Below are positions 7,518 through 14,927 of a stretch of 20,332 bases of DNA, one piece after another; positions within the stretch are counted from its first letter, which is position 1, and each line of letters begins with the position of its first letter. The notes beneath the pieces were generated by a model. That model had not been told where the DNA came from and made no database searches. It saw only the letters and a program-made list of their open reading frames with translations. Made by a program: the position numbers and the translations under genes. The stretch is from NCBI GenBank assembly GCA_002391065.1, contig DGRP01000015.1, positions 1 through 20,332 on the forward strand, in the 5' to 3' direction. The DNA comes from Ruminococcus sp. UBA4385 (GTDB lineage: Bacteria > Bacillota_A > Clostridia > Oscillospirales > Ruminococcaceae).

Positions 7518-7538
7518 TAGTTTTCAGATGAAAAGCTC

Positions 7539-7567
7539 TTGACAATAATACTAATATATTGTAAAAT
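7539..7567 (+). promoter_or_regulatory. Strong promoter for the DUF4234-DUF2752 operon
   Basis: Perfect -35 TTGACA at 7539-7544, 17-bp spacer, -10 TAAAAT at 7562-7567. The leader of about 52 bases holds a small 5-bp hairpin (CAGGA...TCCTG, 7579-7592) and the ribosome site AAGGAG at 7610-7615. This is the best -35 box in the window, suggesting high expression. Confidence 0.85.
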
Positions 7568-7625
7568 AATTATAACCACAGGAAAGATCCTGAGGCTATA
7601 TTATTAAATAAGGAGTGTGTTTTAT

Positions 7626-8171
7626 ATGATTTGTAATGTATGCGGTGCTCAGAATGATGATAATGCTGTTGTCTGCTCAACCTGCGGACAGTCATTTACC
7701 AATCAGCAGCAGTTTAACGGTATGCCGAACGGTCAGCAGCCCTATGGTCAGCAACCTTACGGACAGCAGCCTTACGGTCAGCCTGTGCAGGGCGGCTTTG
7801 GCAATGGTATGCCAAATGCGAATATTGAAAAGAGAGATATTGTAAAGGCGGTTATTTTTACAATTATCACACTTGGAATTTACGGTATTTACTGGTTTGT
7901 AAAGCTGACAGATGACAGCAATACTCTGTCGGGAGACCCCAACCAGACACCCGGAATTACAGCCTTCCTGCTGACGCTTGTTACCTGCGGTATCTACGGT
8001 ATCTACTGGTCATACAAGAAGGGCGAGATCATTGACAGATATATGGCATCAAAGGGTATGCAGGGCTCGAACAATGCGGTGCTCTACCTTGTTCTTTCGA
8101 TAGTTGGTCTGTCGATAGTTGTTTATGTTCTTCTCCAGTCTGAGCTTAACAAGGCTGCCGACGGACAGTAA
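7626..8171 (+). CDS. Zinc-ribbon DUF4234 membrane protein
   Basis: 181 residues from ATG 7626 (AAGGAG 10 bases upstream; an in-frame GTG at 7617 is too close to it). Order: a zinc-ribbon knuckle pair (C3, C6, C17, C20), a low-complexity Gln/Pro/Tyr/Gly segment with three QQPYG copies (38-52), then a DUF4234 membrane domain (68-175). Within that domain GIYGIYW occurs twice (84-90 and 122-128), which looks like an internal duplication of a membrane hairpin. A final hydrophobic span (151-170) precedes the C-terminus. The short hydrophobic spans and lack of a signal peptide point to an integral membrane protein with a cytoplasmic zinc ribbon. Function is unknown. The DUF2752 gene starts 3 bases after its stop. 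Confidence 0.88.
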   Translation: MICNVCGAQNDDNAVVCSTCGQSFTNQQQFNGMPNGQQPYGQQPYGQQPYGQPVQGGFGNGMPNANIEKRDIVKAVIFTIITLGIYGIYWFVKLTDDSNTLSGDPNQTPGITAFLLTLVTCGIYGIYWSYKKGEIIDRYMASKGMQGSNNAVLYLVLSIVGLSIVVYVLLQSELNKAADGQ

Positions 8172-8174
8172 GCT

Positions 8175-8555
8175 ATGGACAAGGCGCAGATCAGAAAACG
8201 GCTGCTAATACGCTATGCGGCAGTGCTTCTGGTGCTGGGGCTTTACTATGTGCTTGTTACGAAAGGGATATTTGCATTCAAGTGTCCGTTTCGGCTGATA
8301 ACGGGTCACAAGTGTCCCGGCTGCGGAGCTTCTGCAATGTGTCTCCACTTTGCAAGAGGGGAGCTGAATTCTGCTTTTGCAAGCAACCCTGTGCTGTTCT
8401 TTCTCTTTCCGCTTATGGCGGTATGTGCCGCAGTTAAGCTGGTCTTTGTGCCGAGGATAATGATGCCCGAAAGCAAGGTATATAAAGCCGTCATTATCGG
8501 AGTGGTAGTGCTGCTGCTTGGTTTCGGGATAGTACGGAACATTTTCAGTATATGA
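8175..8555 (+). CDS. DUF2752 family membrane protein
   Basis: 126 residues with three hydrophobic spans (about 12-30, 72-93, 103-121). The family signature lies between spans 1 and 2: C37-P, then TGHKCPGCG (C47, C50), and a little later ELNSAFASNP. The cysteines could bind a metal or be redox active; the family has no assigned activity that I know. Its own ribosome site is poor, and the 3-base gap to the DUF4234 gene implies translational coupling, so the two proteins are probably needed together. Confidence 0.88.
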   Translation: MDKAQIRKRLLIRYAAVLLVLGLYYVLVTKGIFAFKCPFRLITGHKCPGCGASAMCLHFARGELNSAFASNPVLFFLFPLMAVCAAVKLVFVPRIMMPESKVYKAVIIGVVVLLLGFGIVRNIFSI

Positions 8556-8557
8556 AA

Positions 8558-8587
8558 AAGGCTCTGACGTTCGTTCGTCAGAGCCTT
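8558..8587. terminator. Bidirectional terminator between the DUF2752 and M23 genes
   Basis: A 12-bp stem (8558-8569 with 8576-8587) closes the loop TTCGTT. A TTGTTTATT tail follows on the plus strand, and the AAAAA before it gives a U-run on the minus strand. It sits 3 bases after the plus-strand stop and 6 bases from the minus-strand stop at 8594. Confidence 0.88.
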
Positions 8588-8593
8588 GTTTAT

Positions 8594-10081
8594 TCAGTGT
8601 ACATTTACATAGTAAGCAGGATTAAGCACATAGCCGTTGTAGCGTATCTCAAGGTGCAGGTGATCTCCCGTGGAATATCCTGTCGAGCCCATTCTGCCTA
8701 TCACATCTCCCGACTTTACTCTGTCGCCGACTGTTACATCAAGCGCTGAGAGGTGTCCGTACAGGGTTATGAAGCCGTTTCCGTGGTCTACTATAATGAA
8801 GTTTCCGTAGCCGCCGCCGCAGCCGCAGGATTCGGTCTTTCCGTAGTCATGGGTGCAGGTTGTGTTTGTCCTGATTACCACACCGCTTTCGCAGGCATGG
8901 ACAGGGTCTCCGTGATTGCCCATGATGTCAAGTCCGTTATGGTATGAGCCCCACCTCGGACCTACGCCGTAGGTGATATTGTAGTTGCCGGGCAGCGGCC
9001 ACTCAAAGTAGTAATCGGGCTCGTACTCATCAATGCTTTCCTTGTTCTTGATTTTCTCACGGTACTCCTTGTGAAGCTGATCGAGCACATCGTTAGCAAG
9101 CAGCATTGAGGCAAGTATCTCGTTATCTCTTGCAGTTCCGCCTGTGCCTGTTGATTTTAGCACATCTCCGAGAGAGCCCTCAAACGAGAGCCTTTCGTTA
9201 TCGTAGGCATCGTTCTGCTTCTGAAGCTGTTTTGTCTCGGCTTCAAGCTGAGCCTGAGCCTTCTTGCTTGAAGCGTAAAGGTCAGTCAGCTCCTGTCTCT
9301 GCTTGTTGTACTGCTCCTCCTGAGTTTCGTACTCCTTCTTCTGAGAGTCAAGCTTCTTTTCAAGAGCCTCGTACTCCTCCTTCATTTTCACGAGCTTATC
9401 TATCATGCTGTCATCGTGCTTGGCGACACGTTTTATAAGCTCAAGTCTCATAAGCACATCATAGAAGTCATCAGCCTGCAGCACCATATCGGTGTAGCTG
9501 TCCGAGCCTGCTATATACATAGCTCTGAGCCTTTTCTTGAAGTCGGAGATAGAGCTTGTGATCTCCTCCTTCTTGTTTTCGAGGTCACGCTCATTTGTAG
9601 CTATTTTCATTTCGAGCATAGTCATATAGGTGTTGAGCACATCAAGCTCAGCATTGACTGCGTCGATTTTATCCATTATAAGCTTCTGCTTTTCTTCCTC
9701 TTTTTTGATGTCCTCGTTTGCAGCGTCGAGCTTTTCGTTTATCTCCTTCTGCTTTTCGGAAATCTTCTGAAGCTGCTCTGCATATATAGTAAGGTCAGCA
9801 CCGTAAGCGGCGCTCTCATCGTCCTCGGCGATGCTGTCATCACTCTGCTCATTATCAGAGGTCTGCTCGCCGCTTTCACCTGTCTGCTGAGTGCCGTCGG
9901 CAGTTGTGCCCTCGTCATAGAGGGTATAGTTATCGGGGTTCTGCTCATAGTCAGTCTGAGCGTCATACACTTCCTCGGCACCTGCATTTTCAAACGATGC
10001 CGAGCCCGATGCTATCCCCAGCGAAAGCGCTGAGGCGCACAGAAAAGATAGAAATTTCTTAAAGCTTGTAAGCCTGTTCAT
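8594..10081 (-). CDS. M23 (LytM) peptidoglycan endopeptidase with PcsB/CwlO-like coiled coil, copy 2
   Basis: 495 residues from ATG 10081 (AAAGGAG 12 bases upstream; the GTG at 10090 lies only 3 bases after it). A signal peptide (1-36) is followed by an acidic, disordered stretch (37-95), a coiled coil (about 98-305) holding the PcsB-type segment FKKRLRAMYIAGSDSYTDMV, a linker, and a C-terminal M23 domain (about 366-492). Zinc ligands H381, D385 and H476 and the catalytic histidines H443 and H474 are all present, so it should cleave peptide cross-links in peptidoglycan. A Cys-rich loop (C409, C419, C421) interrupts the usual strand arrangement. The gene is 52 bases after its paralogue and downstream of ftsEX, and the coiled coil is the expected contact for FtsX. 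Confidence 0.92.
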   Translation of the reverse strand: MNRLTSFKKFLSFLCASALSLGIASGSASFENAGAEEVYDAQTDYEQNPDNYTLYDEGTTADGTQQTGESGEQTSDNEQSDDSIAEDDESAAYGADLTIYAEQLQKISEKQKEINEKLDAANEDIKKEEEKQKLIMDKIDAVNAELDVLNTYMTMLEMKIATNERDLENKKEEITSSISDFKKRLRAMYIAGSDSYTDMVLQADDFYDVLMRLELIKRVAKHDDSMIDKLVKMKEEYEALEKKLDSQKKEYETQEEQYNKQRQELTDLYASSKKAQAQLEAETKQLQKQNDAYDNERLSFEGSLGDVLKSTGTGGTARDNEILASMLLANDVLDQLHKEYREKIKNKESIDEYEPDYYFEWPLPGNYNITYGVGPRWGSYHNGLDIMGNHGDPVHACESGVVIRTNTTCTHDYGKTESCGCGGGYGNFIIVDHGNGFITLYGHLSALDVTVGDRVKSGDVIGRMGSTGYSTGDHLHLEIRYNGYVLNPAYYVNVH

Positions 10082-10133
10082 ATAAAGCACTTACTCCTTT
10101 GGGTATTTGCGAAGGCATACAGTGCCCTACGAA

Positions 10134-11624
10134 TTAAACATAATTCTCAGGGTTCTGCGGTACTCCGTTTATTCTTACCTCAAAGTGCAGGTGGTCGCCT
10201 GTGGAATGGCCTGTAGAGCCGACTATTCCGAGAACATCGCCTTGTTCAACGTGCTGTCCCTGAGTTACGGACATATACTGAGAATGACCGTACAGAGTCC
10301 AGTATCCGCCGCCGTGGTCAATGATACAGTAGTTGCCGTATCCGCCGCCGCAGCCGCATGAGTAGTTCTTTCCGTAGTCGTGGGTACAGGTGTTGCTGAC
10401 AAGTATTACAGTTCCTGCCGCAGCCGCACAGATCTTAGCGCCTCTGATACCCGGCGACCAGATGTCGATACCCTGATGGTAAGCTCCCCATCTCCAGCCT
10501 ACGCCGTAAGAGATGTAGTAGAAGCCCGGGCACGGCCAGGTGAACATCGACTTATCCTTATAGCCGTAGGAAGAATTATCGGTAGAACTTTGGCTGGTAT
10601 CGGTGGTGCCTGTGCTTGCACTCGAACTCTGTGAGTTTCCGTTACTGTTCGACGAAGAATTGCTGCTCTGCTGAGACTGCTGAGCCTGCTGCGCAGCGAG
10701 ACGGGCTGCCTCCTGACGCTTGCGTTCTTCCTCCTCGGCCTTCTTGCGCTCTTCCTCTTCCTTCTTCTTGATAGCCTCCTGCTCCTCGAGAAGCGCCTGG
10801 ATCTGAGCCTCGAATTCCTCGTGCTCCTTGTCGATCTGCGCCTTATTGTTCTCGTAGGCCTGACGGTCTATCTCAAGCTGTTCAATAACAGCCTGACTCT
10901 GGGAATAGAGCTCATTGAGCTTAACCTTCTGTGCAGCGTGGTAATCCATCTGCTCCTTTAGTTCAGCCTTATGATCCTCAAGCTCAGCCTTGTCCTCTTC
11001 AAGCTTTTTCTGGTCGGCCTCGTACTGAGCCTTCATTTCGCTGAGGTTGTCGATCATGGAATTGTCATGGTCGGCAACACGCTTTACCAGCTCCAGCTTC
11101 ATGAGCATATCGTAGAAGTCCTCCGCACCGATAAGAATATCGGAGTAGGAGTCGTTTCCTGCGATATAGAGTGCTCTGAGCCTCTGCTTGAACTCACCTA
11201 TGCCGGTGTCGATCTCGTCCTTTTTGTTTCGGATCATGATCTCGCTGATGCCGATCTGTTCTGTGAGGTCATCTATCTTTGCGCTGATCTCAGCAATAGA
11301 GTCTTCAAGCGTAATAATAGTTTCCTCGACAGTTTCGATCTGCTCATTGATGGCGTCCTGGTTTTCCTGTTCCTTTGAGATGTCGTCTTTTGTTGCGTTG
11401 ATCTGCTCATCAAGTTCAGCCTGTCTGCTCTCGAGCTCATCAAGCTTGTCCTGTGCTGAGGAGATCTTCTTCTTGTTTTCCTTGATAGCGTCGCTCTCTG
11501 CCATAGCTGTAGTACTGTTTTTAATGACATTTACACTGCCTGTATTAGCGGCAGCACAGAATGCCATAACAACAGCGGCAGCCGCTGCGAGCAGGCGCTT
11601 CATTTTGAAAGTCTCTATGGTCAT
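10134..11624 (-). CDS. M23 (LytM) peptidoglycan endopeptidase with PcsB/CwlO-like coiled coil, copy 1
   Basis: 496 residues; ATG 11624 has GGAGG 6 bases upstream. Parts in order: signal peptide (about 1-28; the charged core begins at the internal MKRLL), coiled coil (about 45-310) with the PcsB-type segment FKQRLRALYIAGNDSYSDIL, a Lys/Glu-rich end (285-308), a Ser/Gln/Asn-rich spacer (309-352), and an M23 domain (about 362-493). Zinc ligands H383, D387 and H480 with H447 and H478 are intact. The Cys loop C413, C423, C425 is the same as in copy 2. The long Ser-rich spacer is absent from copy 2, so the pair may reach different wall layers. FtsEX-dependent activation is known for PcsB and CwlO; it is inferred here from architecture and gene order. 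Confidence 0.92.
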   Translation of the reverse strand: MTIETFKMKRLLAAAAAVVMAFCAAANTGSVNVIKNSTTAMAESDAIKENKKKISSAQDKLDELESRQAELDEQINATKDDISKEQENQDAINEQIETVEETIITLEDSIAEISAKIDDLTEQIGISEIMIRNKKDEIDTGIGEFKQRLRALYIAGNDSYSDILIGAEDFYDMLMKLELVKRVADHDNSMIDNLSEMKAQYEADQKKLEEDKAELEDHKAELKEQMDYHAAQKVKLNELYSQSQAVIEQLEIDRQAYENNKAQIDKEHEEFEAQIQALLEEQEAIKKKEEEERKKAEEEERKRQEAARLAAQQAQQSQQSSNSSSNSNGNSQSSSASTGTTDTSQSSTDNSSYGYKDKSMFTWPCPGFYYISYGVGWRWGAYHQGIDIWSPGIRGAKICAAAAGTVILVSNTCTHDYGKNYSCGCGGGYGNYCIIDHGGGYWTLYGHSQYMSVTQGQHVEQGDVLGIVGSTGHSTGDHLHFEVRINGVPQNPENYV

Positions 11625-11763
11625 GATGATCCTCCGATGTCATCTGCGGTATTTATCTTTCTTATCCGACAGATCATTTTTACACTAATATAAAAAGGCA
11701 GCCAAAAGAAAAAATGTTACCCCTCTTCCCCCAACTGCCTGTTTTATTGATGATTGATACGGC
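11625..11763 (-). other. ftsX-M23 spacer with possible attenuator and secondary promoter
   Basis: 139 bases without a gene. On the minus strand a 6-bp arm pair (11735-11740 with 11696-11701) encloses a 33-base loop and ends in CTGCCTTTTTATATT, a possible weak or partial terminator after ftsX. The sequence TTGGCT, 17 bases, TAAAAA may be a weak promoter for the M23 genes. Both calls are tentative. If real, the hydrolases could be made in different amounts from FtsEX. Confidence 0.3.
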
Positions 11764-12669
11764 TTATACCTTCAGGTGCTTGCCTGTACTGATAGATGTA
11801 CCTATCGCACCGATAACAGCTCCTGCGCCCACATAGGAGAGAGCAACTGCGAGGTATAGGTCACTGAACTTATAAAGGTTCTGCACACCGAGCACCTGCC
11901 AGAGGCCGAAATCGTTGTTAAATACATTGTAAACGCCCTCATAAGCGAACTTTGTCAGGAACAGCGCAGCCACGGCGGCGAAAATTCCGACGATCATACC
12001 CTCAACGAAGAAAGGTATTCTTATGAAGGAGTTTGTAGCTCCGACGTACTTCATAATATTTATCTCTTTACGTCTGGAGAAAACGCTTGCTCTTGTCGTA
12101 TTTGAAATAATGACAAGAGAAACTATAACGAGCGCAGCTATAACAGCAAATCCAACGATCGTGAGCACTCTTCTCATGCTGATGAGGAAGTCGGCAAACT
12201 CAGTCGGTGACTGAGTGGACTCAACATTAGCGAAGGTCTCGATCTGGGTAGTTGTCTCGCCCATTCTCTGAATATCCCTGACAGTTACCTTAAAGGTATC
12301 GGGCAGGGGGTTATCGTCAGCATAGTCGAAGAGGTCTCTTTCCTCATCGGTCATGCCTTCCATCATGTTTTTCCATGCAGCCTCTTTTGAATAGAACGAA
12401 ACAGTATTTATATTCACGGCTGCTTTGAGGTCCTGCTCCAGCTGATCTATATCAGCCTGACTTGTGCCGTCCTTTATAACGACAACGACCTCACTCTTAT
12501 CCTCTATTCCTCCGATAATACGGGTAAGGTTAAGCTCCAGCAGTACGGCCACACCGACCATAAGCAGAGAAACCAGCAGGATACAGAACGATGCAAAGGT
12601 CATCATTCTGTTTCTCCAAATGCCCTTAAAGCCCTGATTAACGAGGTATCTGAAGCTACTTACTTTCAT
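11764..12669 (-). CDS. ftsX: Cell division ABC transporter-like permease FtsX
   Basis: 301 residues from ATG 12669, which has GGAGGG 5 bases upstream. An upstream in-frame extension is rejected because it lies inside ftsE and has no ribosome site. FtsX does not transport; with FtsE it passes ATP-driven motion to peptidoglycan hydrolases outside the cell. Seen: a basic cytoplasmic start (FKGIWRNRMMTFAS), TM1 (about 23-46), an extracellular domain (about 50-165), TM2 (about 168-190), a cytoplasmic loop with SRRKEINIMKYVGATNSFIR (198-217), TM3 (about 220-242), a short outer loop, and TM4 (about 272-294). This is the standard FtsX plan. The start overlaps the ftsE stop by 14 bases, so the two are translationally coupled. 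Confidence 0.95.
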   Translation of the reverse strand: MKVSSFRYLVNQGFKGIWRNRMMTFASFCILLVSLLMVGVAVLLELNLTRIIGGIEDKSEVVVVIKDGTSQADIDQLEQDLKAAVNINTVSFYSKEAAWKNMMEGMTDEERDLFDYADDNPLPDTFKVTVRDIQRMGETTTQIETFANVESTQSPTEFADFLISMRRVLTIVGFAVIAALVIVSLVIISNTTRASVFSRRKEINIMKYVGATNSFIRIPFFVEGMIVGIFAAVAALFLTKFAYEGVYNVFNNDFGLWQVLGVQNLYKFSDLYLAVALSYVGAGAVIGAIGTSISTGKHLKV

Positions 12670-13342
12670 TTGAGCCCTCCACCACCTCATCAAAGGCGAT
12701 AGAGCCCTTGTTGATGTTAATGATTCTTCCGCCGAAATAGCGCACCAGATCATGCTCATGAGTTACCATAAGTATCGTAGTGCCGCATTCGTTGATACCT
12801 TTAAGGAGCTCAACTATCTCATAGGAAAGGGCGGGGTCGATATTACCCGTAGGCTCATCGGCAATGATGAGCTTCGGGTCATTGACGAGTGCTCTCGCCA
12901 GTGCGACACGCTGCTGCTCACCGCCTGAAAGCTCAGTAGGATAAGCCTTTGCCTTATCCGAAAGACCGACCAGACTGATAACATAAGGAACTCTGCTCCT
13001 GATATACTTAGAGGGAGCATCAATAACTCTCAGAACGAAAGCTACGTTCTCATAAACAGTCATTGTCGGGATAAGTCTGAAGTCCTGAAAAACCACGCCG
13101 ATAGTACGGCGAAGCTTCGGGATCTTTCTTCTTCTCAGTTTTCTTAAATTGAATCCGTTGACCAATACAGTACCGCTCGTAGCGTCTATCTCTTTAAGCA
13201 CAAGCTTGATAAGCGTGCTCTTGCCGGCACCCGAGGCACCGACAACGAATGCAAAATCGCCGTCATTGATCTTCAGATTGACTTTGTTCAGAGCATCCAC
13301 ACCGCTTGAATAGGTAACGGATACGTCCTTAAACTCTACCAA
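12656..13342 (-). CDS. ftsE: Cell division ATP-binding protein FtsE
   Basis: 228 residues, cytoplasmic ATPase partner of FtsX. Seen: Walker A GASGAGKS (35-42), Q-loop Q86 in VVFQDFRLI, signature LSGGEQQR (138-145), Walker B LIIADEP (158-164) followed by TGNIDP, and H-loop H195 in THEHDLV. FQDFRLI and the TGNIDP ending mark FtsE rather than a LolD-like ATPase, and the next gene is ftsX. The start is an unusual TTG at 13342 preceded by AAGGCGG about 8 bases upstream; the protein then begins MVEFKDVSVTY as expected. It lies 62 bases after the PucR/CdaR-like regulator, whose stop is separated from it only by dyad-rich leader sequence, so read-through from 14600 is likely. Confidence 0.95.
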   Translation of the reverse strand: MVEFKDVSVTYSSGVDALNKVNLKINDGDFAFVVGASGAGKSTLIKLVLKEIDATSGTVLVNGFNLRKLRRRKIPKLRRTIGVVFQDFRLIPTMTVYENVAFVLRVIDAPSKYIRSRVPYVISLVGLSDKAKAYPTELSGGEQQRVALARALVNDPKLIIADEPTGNIDPALSYEIVELLKGINECGTTILMVTHEHDLVRYFGGRIININKGSIAFDEVVEGSNESK

Positions 13343-13367
13343 AATTTACACCGCCTTAGTGATTTAG

Positions 13368-13398
13368 GGTGTCAGCCAGCCGACACCGTGCTCACGGT
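13368..13398 (-). promoter_or_regulatory. Two overlapping dyads in the ftsE leader
   Basis: ACCGTG at 13385-13390 and CACGGT at 13393-13398 form a perfect 6-bp inverted repeat with a 2-base centre. GGTGTC at 13368-13373 and GACACC at 13382-13387 form a second one with an 8-base loop. The two share 13385-13387, so they cannot both form fully. There is no U-run, so neither is a simple terminator. They may be an operator or a control structure between the regulator gene and ftsE. Confidence 0.45.
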
Positions 13399-13404
13399 AC
13401 AAGA

Positions 13405-14490
13405 TCAGAACTTGACCGGATTAGCTGACAGATACTTCTTAACCATCAGTGCGATCTTGAAGATGATCGCATGGTCAAATTCTCTCAGGTCGAGGCCTGT
13501 GAGCTTCTTGATTTTTTCAAGTCTGTACACAAGAGTGTTTCTGTGTACGAAGAGCTTTCTTGAAGTCTCGGAAACGTTCAGGTTGTTTTCAAAGAACTTC
13601 TGTATTGTGAAGAGGGTCTCATGGTCGAGAGACTCGATAGAGCCCTTCTTGAACACTTCTTTAAGGAAGGTCTCGCAAAGTGTTGTCGGCAGATGATAAA
13701 TAAGCCTTGCGATACCGAGGTCATCATAGGACACGATGTTCTTATCGGTATCAAATACCTTTCCTACCTCAAGGGAGATCTGAGCCTCCTTGAAGCTTCT
13801 TGCCAGGTCCTTAACGCCCTCAACAACAGTTCCGATACCCACATTTACTCTGGTATAGAACTCGCTCGACAGCGTATCGGAAATAGACCTTGCAAGCTTT
13901 TCAAGATCCTTCGACTCAATACCGCTTGAAACCTCCTTGACAAGCACAATGTCGCTTTCGGTGATATTGAAAACGAAGTCCTTGTTCTTGTCGGGGAAGA
14001 GGTTCTGAATAACGTCATAAGCTGAAACGTCATTAGTGGAAACTATCCTGATAAGCAGAACAACTCTCGAAATATCGGAGCTGAAATGAAGCTCCCTTGC
14101 CTTAACATGAATATCACCCGGCAGAACGTTATCAAGGATAACATTCTTGATAAAGTTGTTCCTGTCATATTTTTCGTCATAATACTGTTTTATGCTCGAA
14201 AGGGTTATAGCGAGAATGCTTGCATACTTAGCTGCGACCTCATCTGTTCCCTCAACGAAAACAGCATAGTCGGGCTTCATGTGTGCGCCGAACGGCTTAT
14301 AGGTGTAGCCGTCACGGACAAAAATGTCGTGTGTGTCGCTGAGATCAAGAGATACAAACTCATTGGTGATGCCTACCTGCGAAAGCTCTGAGCACGCAAT
14401 TATGGTAGCATTCTCGTCAATAACTCCGATCACGCAATCAATAGTATCACGCATCTGATGAACTACGCTCTGAAATAATCTGTTTGACAT
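13405..14490 (-). CDS. PucR/CdaR-family transcriptional regulator
   Basis: 361 residues from ATG 14490 (GAGGGG 7 bases upstream; an upstream in-frame extension would begin before the transcription start predicted from 14600 and is rejected). The N-terminal about 110 residues (IGVIDENATIIACSELSQVG) look like a small sensor domain. The middle (about 115-265) resembles the CdaR GGDEF-like/linker region, and residues 290-353 form the PucR-type helix-turn-helix (VSETSRKLFVHRNTLVYRLEKI). The family usually responds to small metabolites such as sugar diacids or purine-related compounds; none of those genes are near. Position directly before ftsEX and the M23 genes suggests control of, or co-expression with, wall hydrolysis, which would be an unusual role. 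No U-tailed terminator follows. The ligand is unknown. Confidence 0.88.
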   Translation of the reverse strand: MSNRLFQSVVHQMRDTIDCVIGVIDENATIIACSELSQVGITNEFVSLDLSDTHDIFVRDGYTYKPFGAHMKPDYAVFVEGTDEVAAKYASILAITLSSIKQYYDEKYDRNNFIKNVILDNVLPGDIHVKARELHFSSDISRVVLLIRIVSTNDVSAYDVIQNLFPDKNKDFVFNITESDIVLVKEVSSGIESKDLEKLARSISDTLSSEFYTRVNVGIGTVVEGVKDLARSFKEAQISLEVGKVFDTDKNIVSYDDLGIARLIYHLPTTLCETFLKEVFKKGSIESLDHETLFTIQKFFENNLNVSETSRKLFVHRNTLVYRLEKIKKLTGLDLREFDHAIIFKIALMVKKYLSANPVKF

Positions 14491-14538
14491 GATTTTTCCC
14501 CTCTTACCTGCAATAGATTTTCTGTCCGATGCCGCTAA

Positions 14539-14550
14539 AGCCGACACCGT
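14539..14550 (-). repeat. 12-bp sequence repeated in the regulator leader and the ftsE leader
   Basis: AGCCGACACCGT (plus strand) occurs here, in the untranslated leader of the regulator, and again at 13378-13389 in the ftsE leader, in the same orientation. In the second place it is part of the dyads at 13368-13398. It may be a binding site or a shared RNA element. Confidence 0.45.
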
Positions 14551-14599
14551 TTTGACCCTGCTCTCTGACTGCTTCGCAGCCAGAAGTCCGTATAGAGTC

Positions 14600-14628
14600 A
14601 TTATAACAAAAAATCATAATTTTTGCAA
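14600..14628 (-). promoter_or_regulatory. Promoter of the regulator-ftsEX-M23 unit
   Basis: Minus strand: -35 TTGCAA at 14623-14628, 17-bp spacer, perfect -10 TATAAT at 14600-14605. The predicted leader is about 100 bases and contains an 8-bp hairpin with a GAA loop (14566-14584), so the leader is structured. Confidence 0.82.
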
Positions 14629-14898
14629 GTGTTTTATAGCAAAAATACGCAAAAAACTTTTTCCAATTTTCTGCGAACTCCTGCTCGGCCTTTAGATATA
14701 ACAAATTGTAACACATTTTGACCTCCAGTGTGTGAACATTTTATTAATATCCGCATTTTCGGGGCTCTCAGAGGGCTCTAAACGCGGTATTGAGGGGATT
14801 TTTGGTTACAAATTGTAATTTCTTAATTTTTTGTAAATTTGCACAAATCGAAGTTCTCTTCTTCATCAAAATGCTCAAAACTTTCCTGTGCGTCCTTC
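14629..14898. other. AT-rich divergent control region between the regulator and fhs
   Basis: The gene-free stretch spans 14491-14983 and holds both promoters. Between them this part is AT-rich and contains a 13-bp palindrome TTACAAATTGTAA (14806-14818), a near copy at 14699-14711 (TAACAAATTGTAA), and a GC-rich island (about 14751-14788) whose ends CCGC/GCGG can pair. No open frame here has a ribosome site or sensible protein. The palindromes are candidate operators for the divergent genes; no regulator can be named. Confidence 0.5.
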
Positions 14899-14927
14899 TT
14901 GCAATTTCTTATAAGGTATGCTATACT
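14899..14927 (+). promoter_or_regulatory. Promoter of fhs and the downstream operon
   Basis: -35 TTGCAA at 14899-14904, 17-bp spacer, -10 TATACT at 14922-14927. The leader is only about 50 bases and holds a 5-bp hairpin (14941-14945 with 14953-14957) just before AAAAGGAG, too small for a known riboswitch. Confidence 0.82.

Noticed and set aside
7716..7790. CRISPR-like short repeats
   Set aside because: The repetition is the in-frame QQPYG protein repeat of the DUF4234 gene, without spacers of regular length.
9416..10033. 205-codon plus-strand frame
   Set aside because: Antisense shadow of the coiled coil of M23 copy 2; hydrophobic bias is a by-product of Glu/Lys codons on the other strand.
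12670..12759. 30-residue N-terminal extension of FtsX
   Set aside because: It would lie within ftsE in another frame; ATG 12669 has GGAGGG and gives the family-typical start.
14504..14716. 70-codon minus-strand frame ahead of the regulator
   Set aside because: Spans the strong promoter at 14600-14628, has no ribosome site and no recognisable composition.
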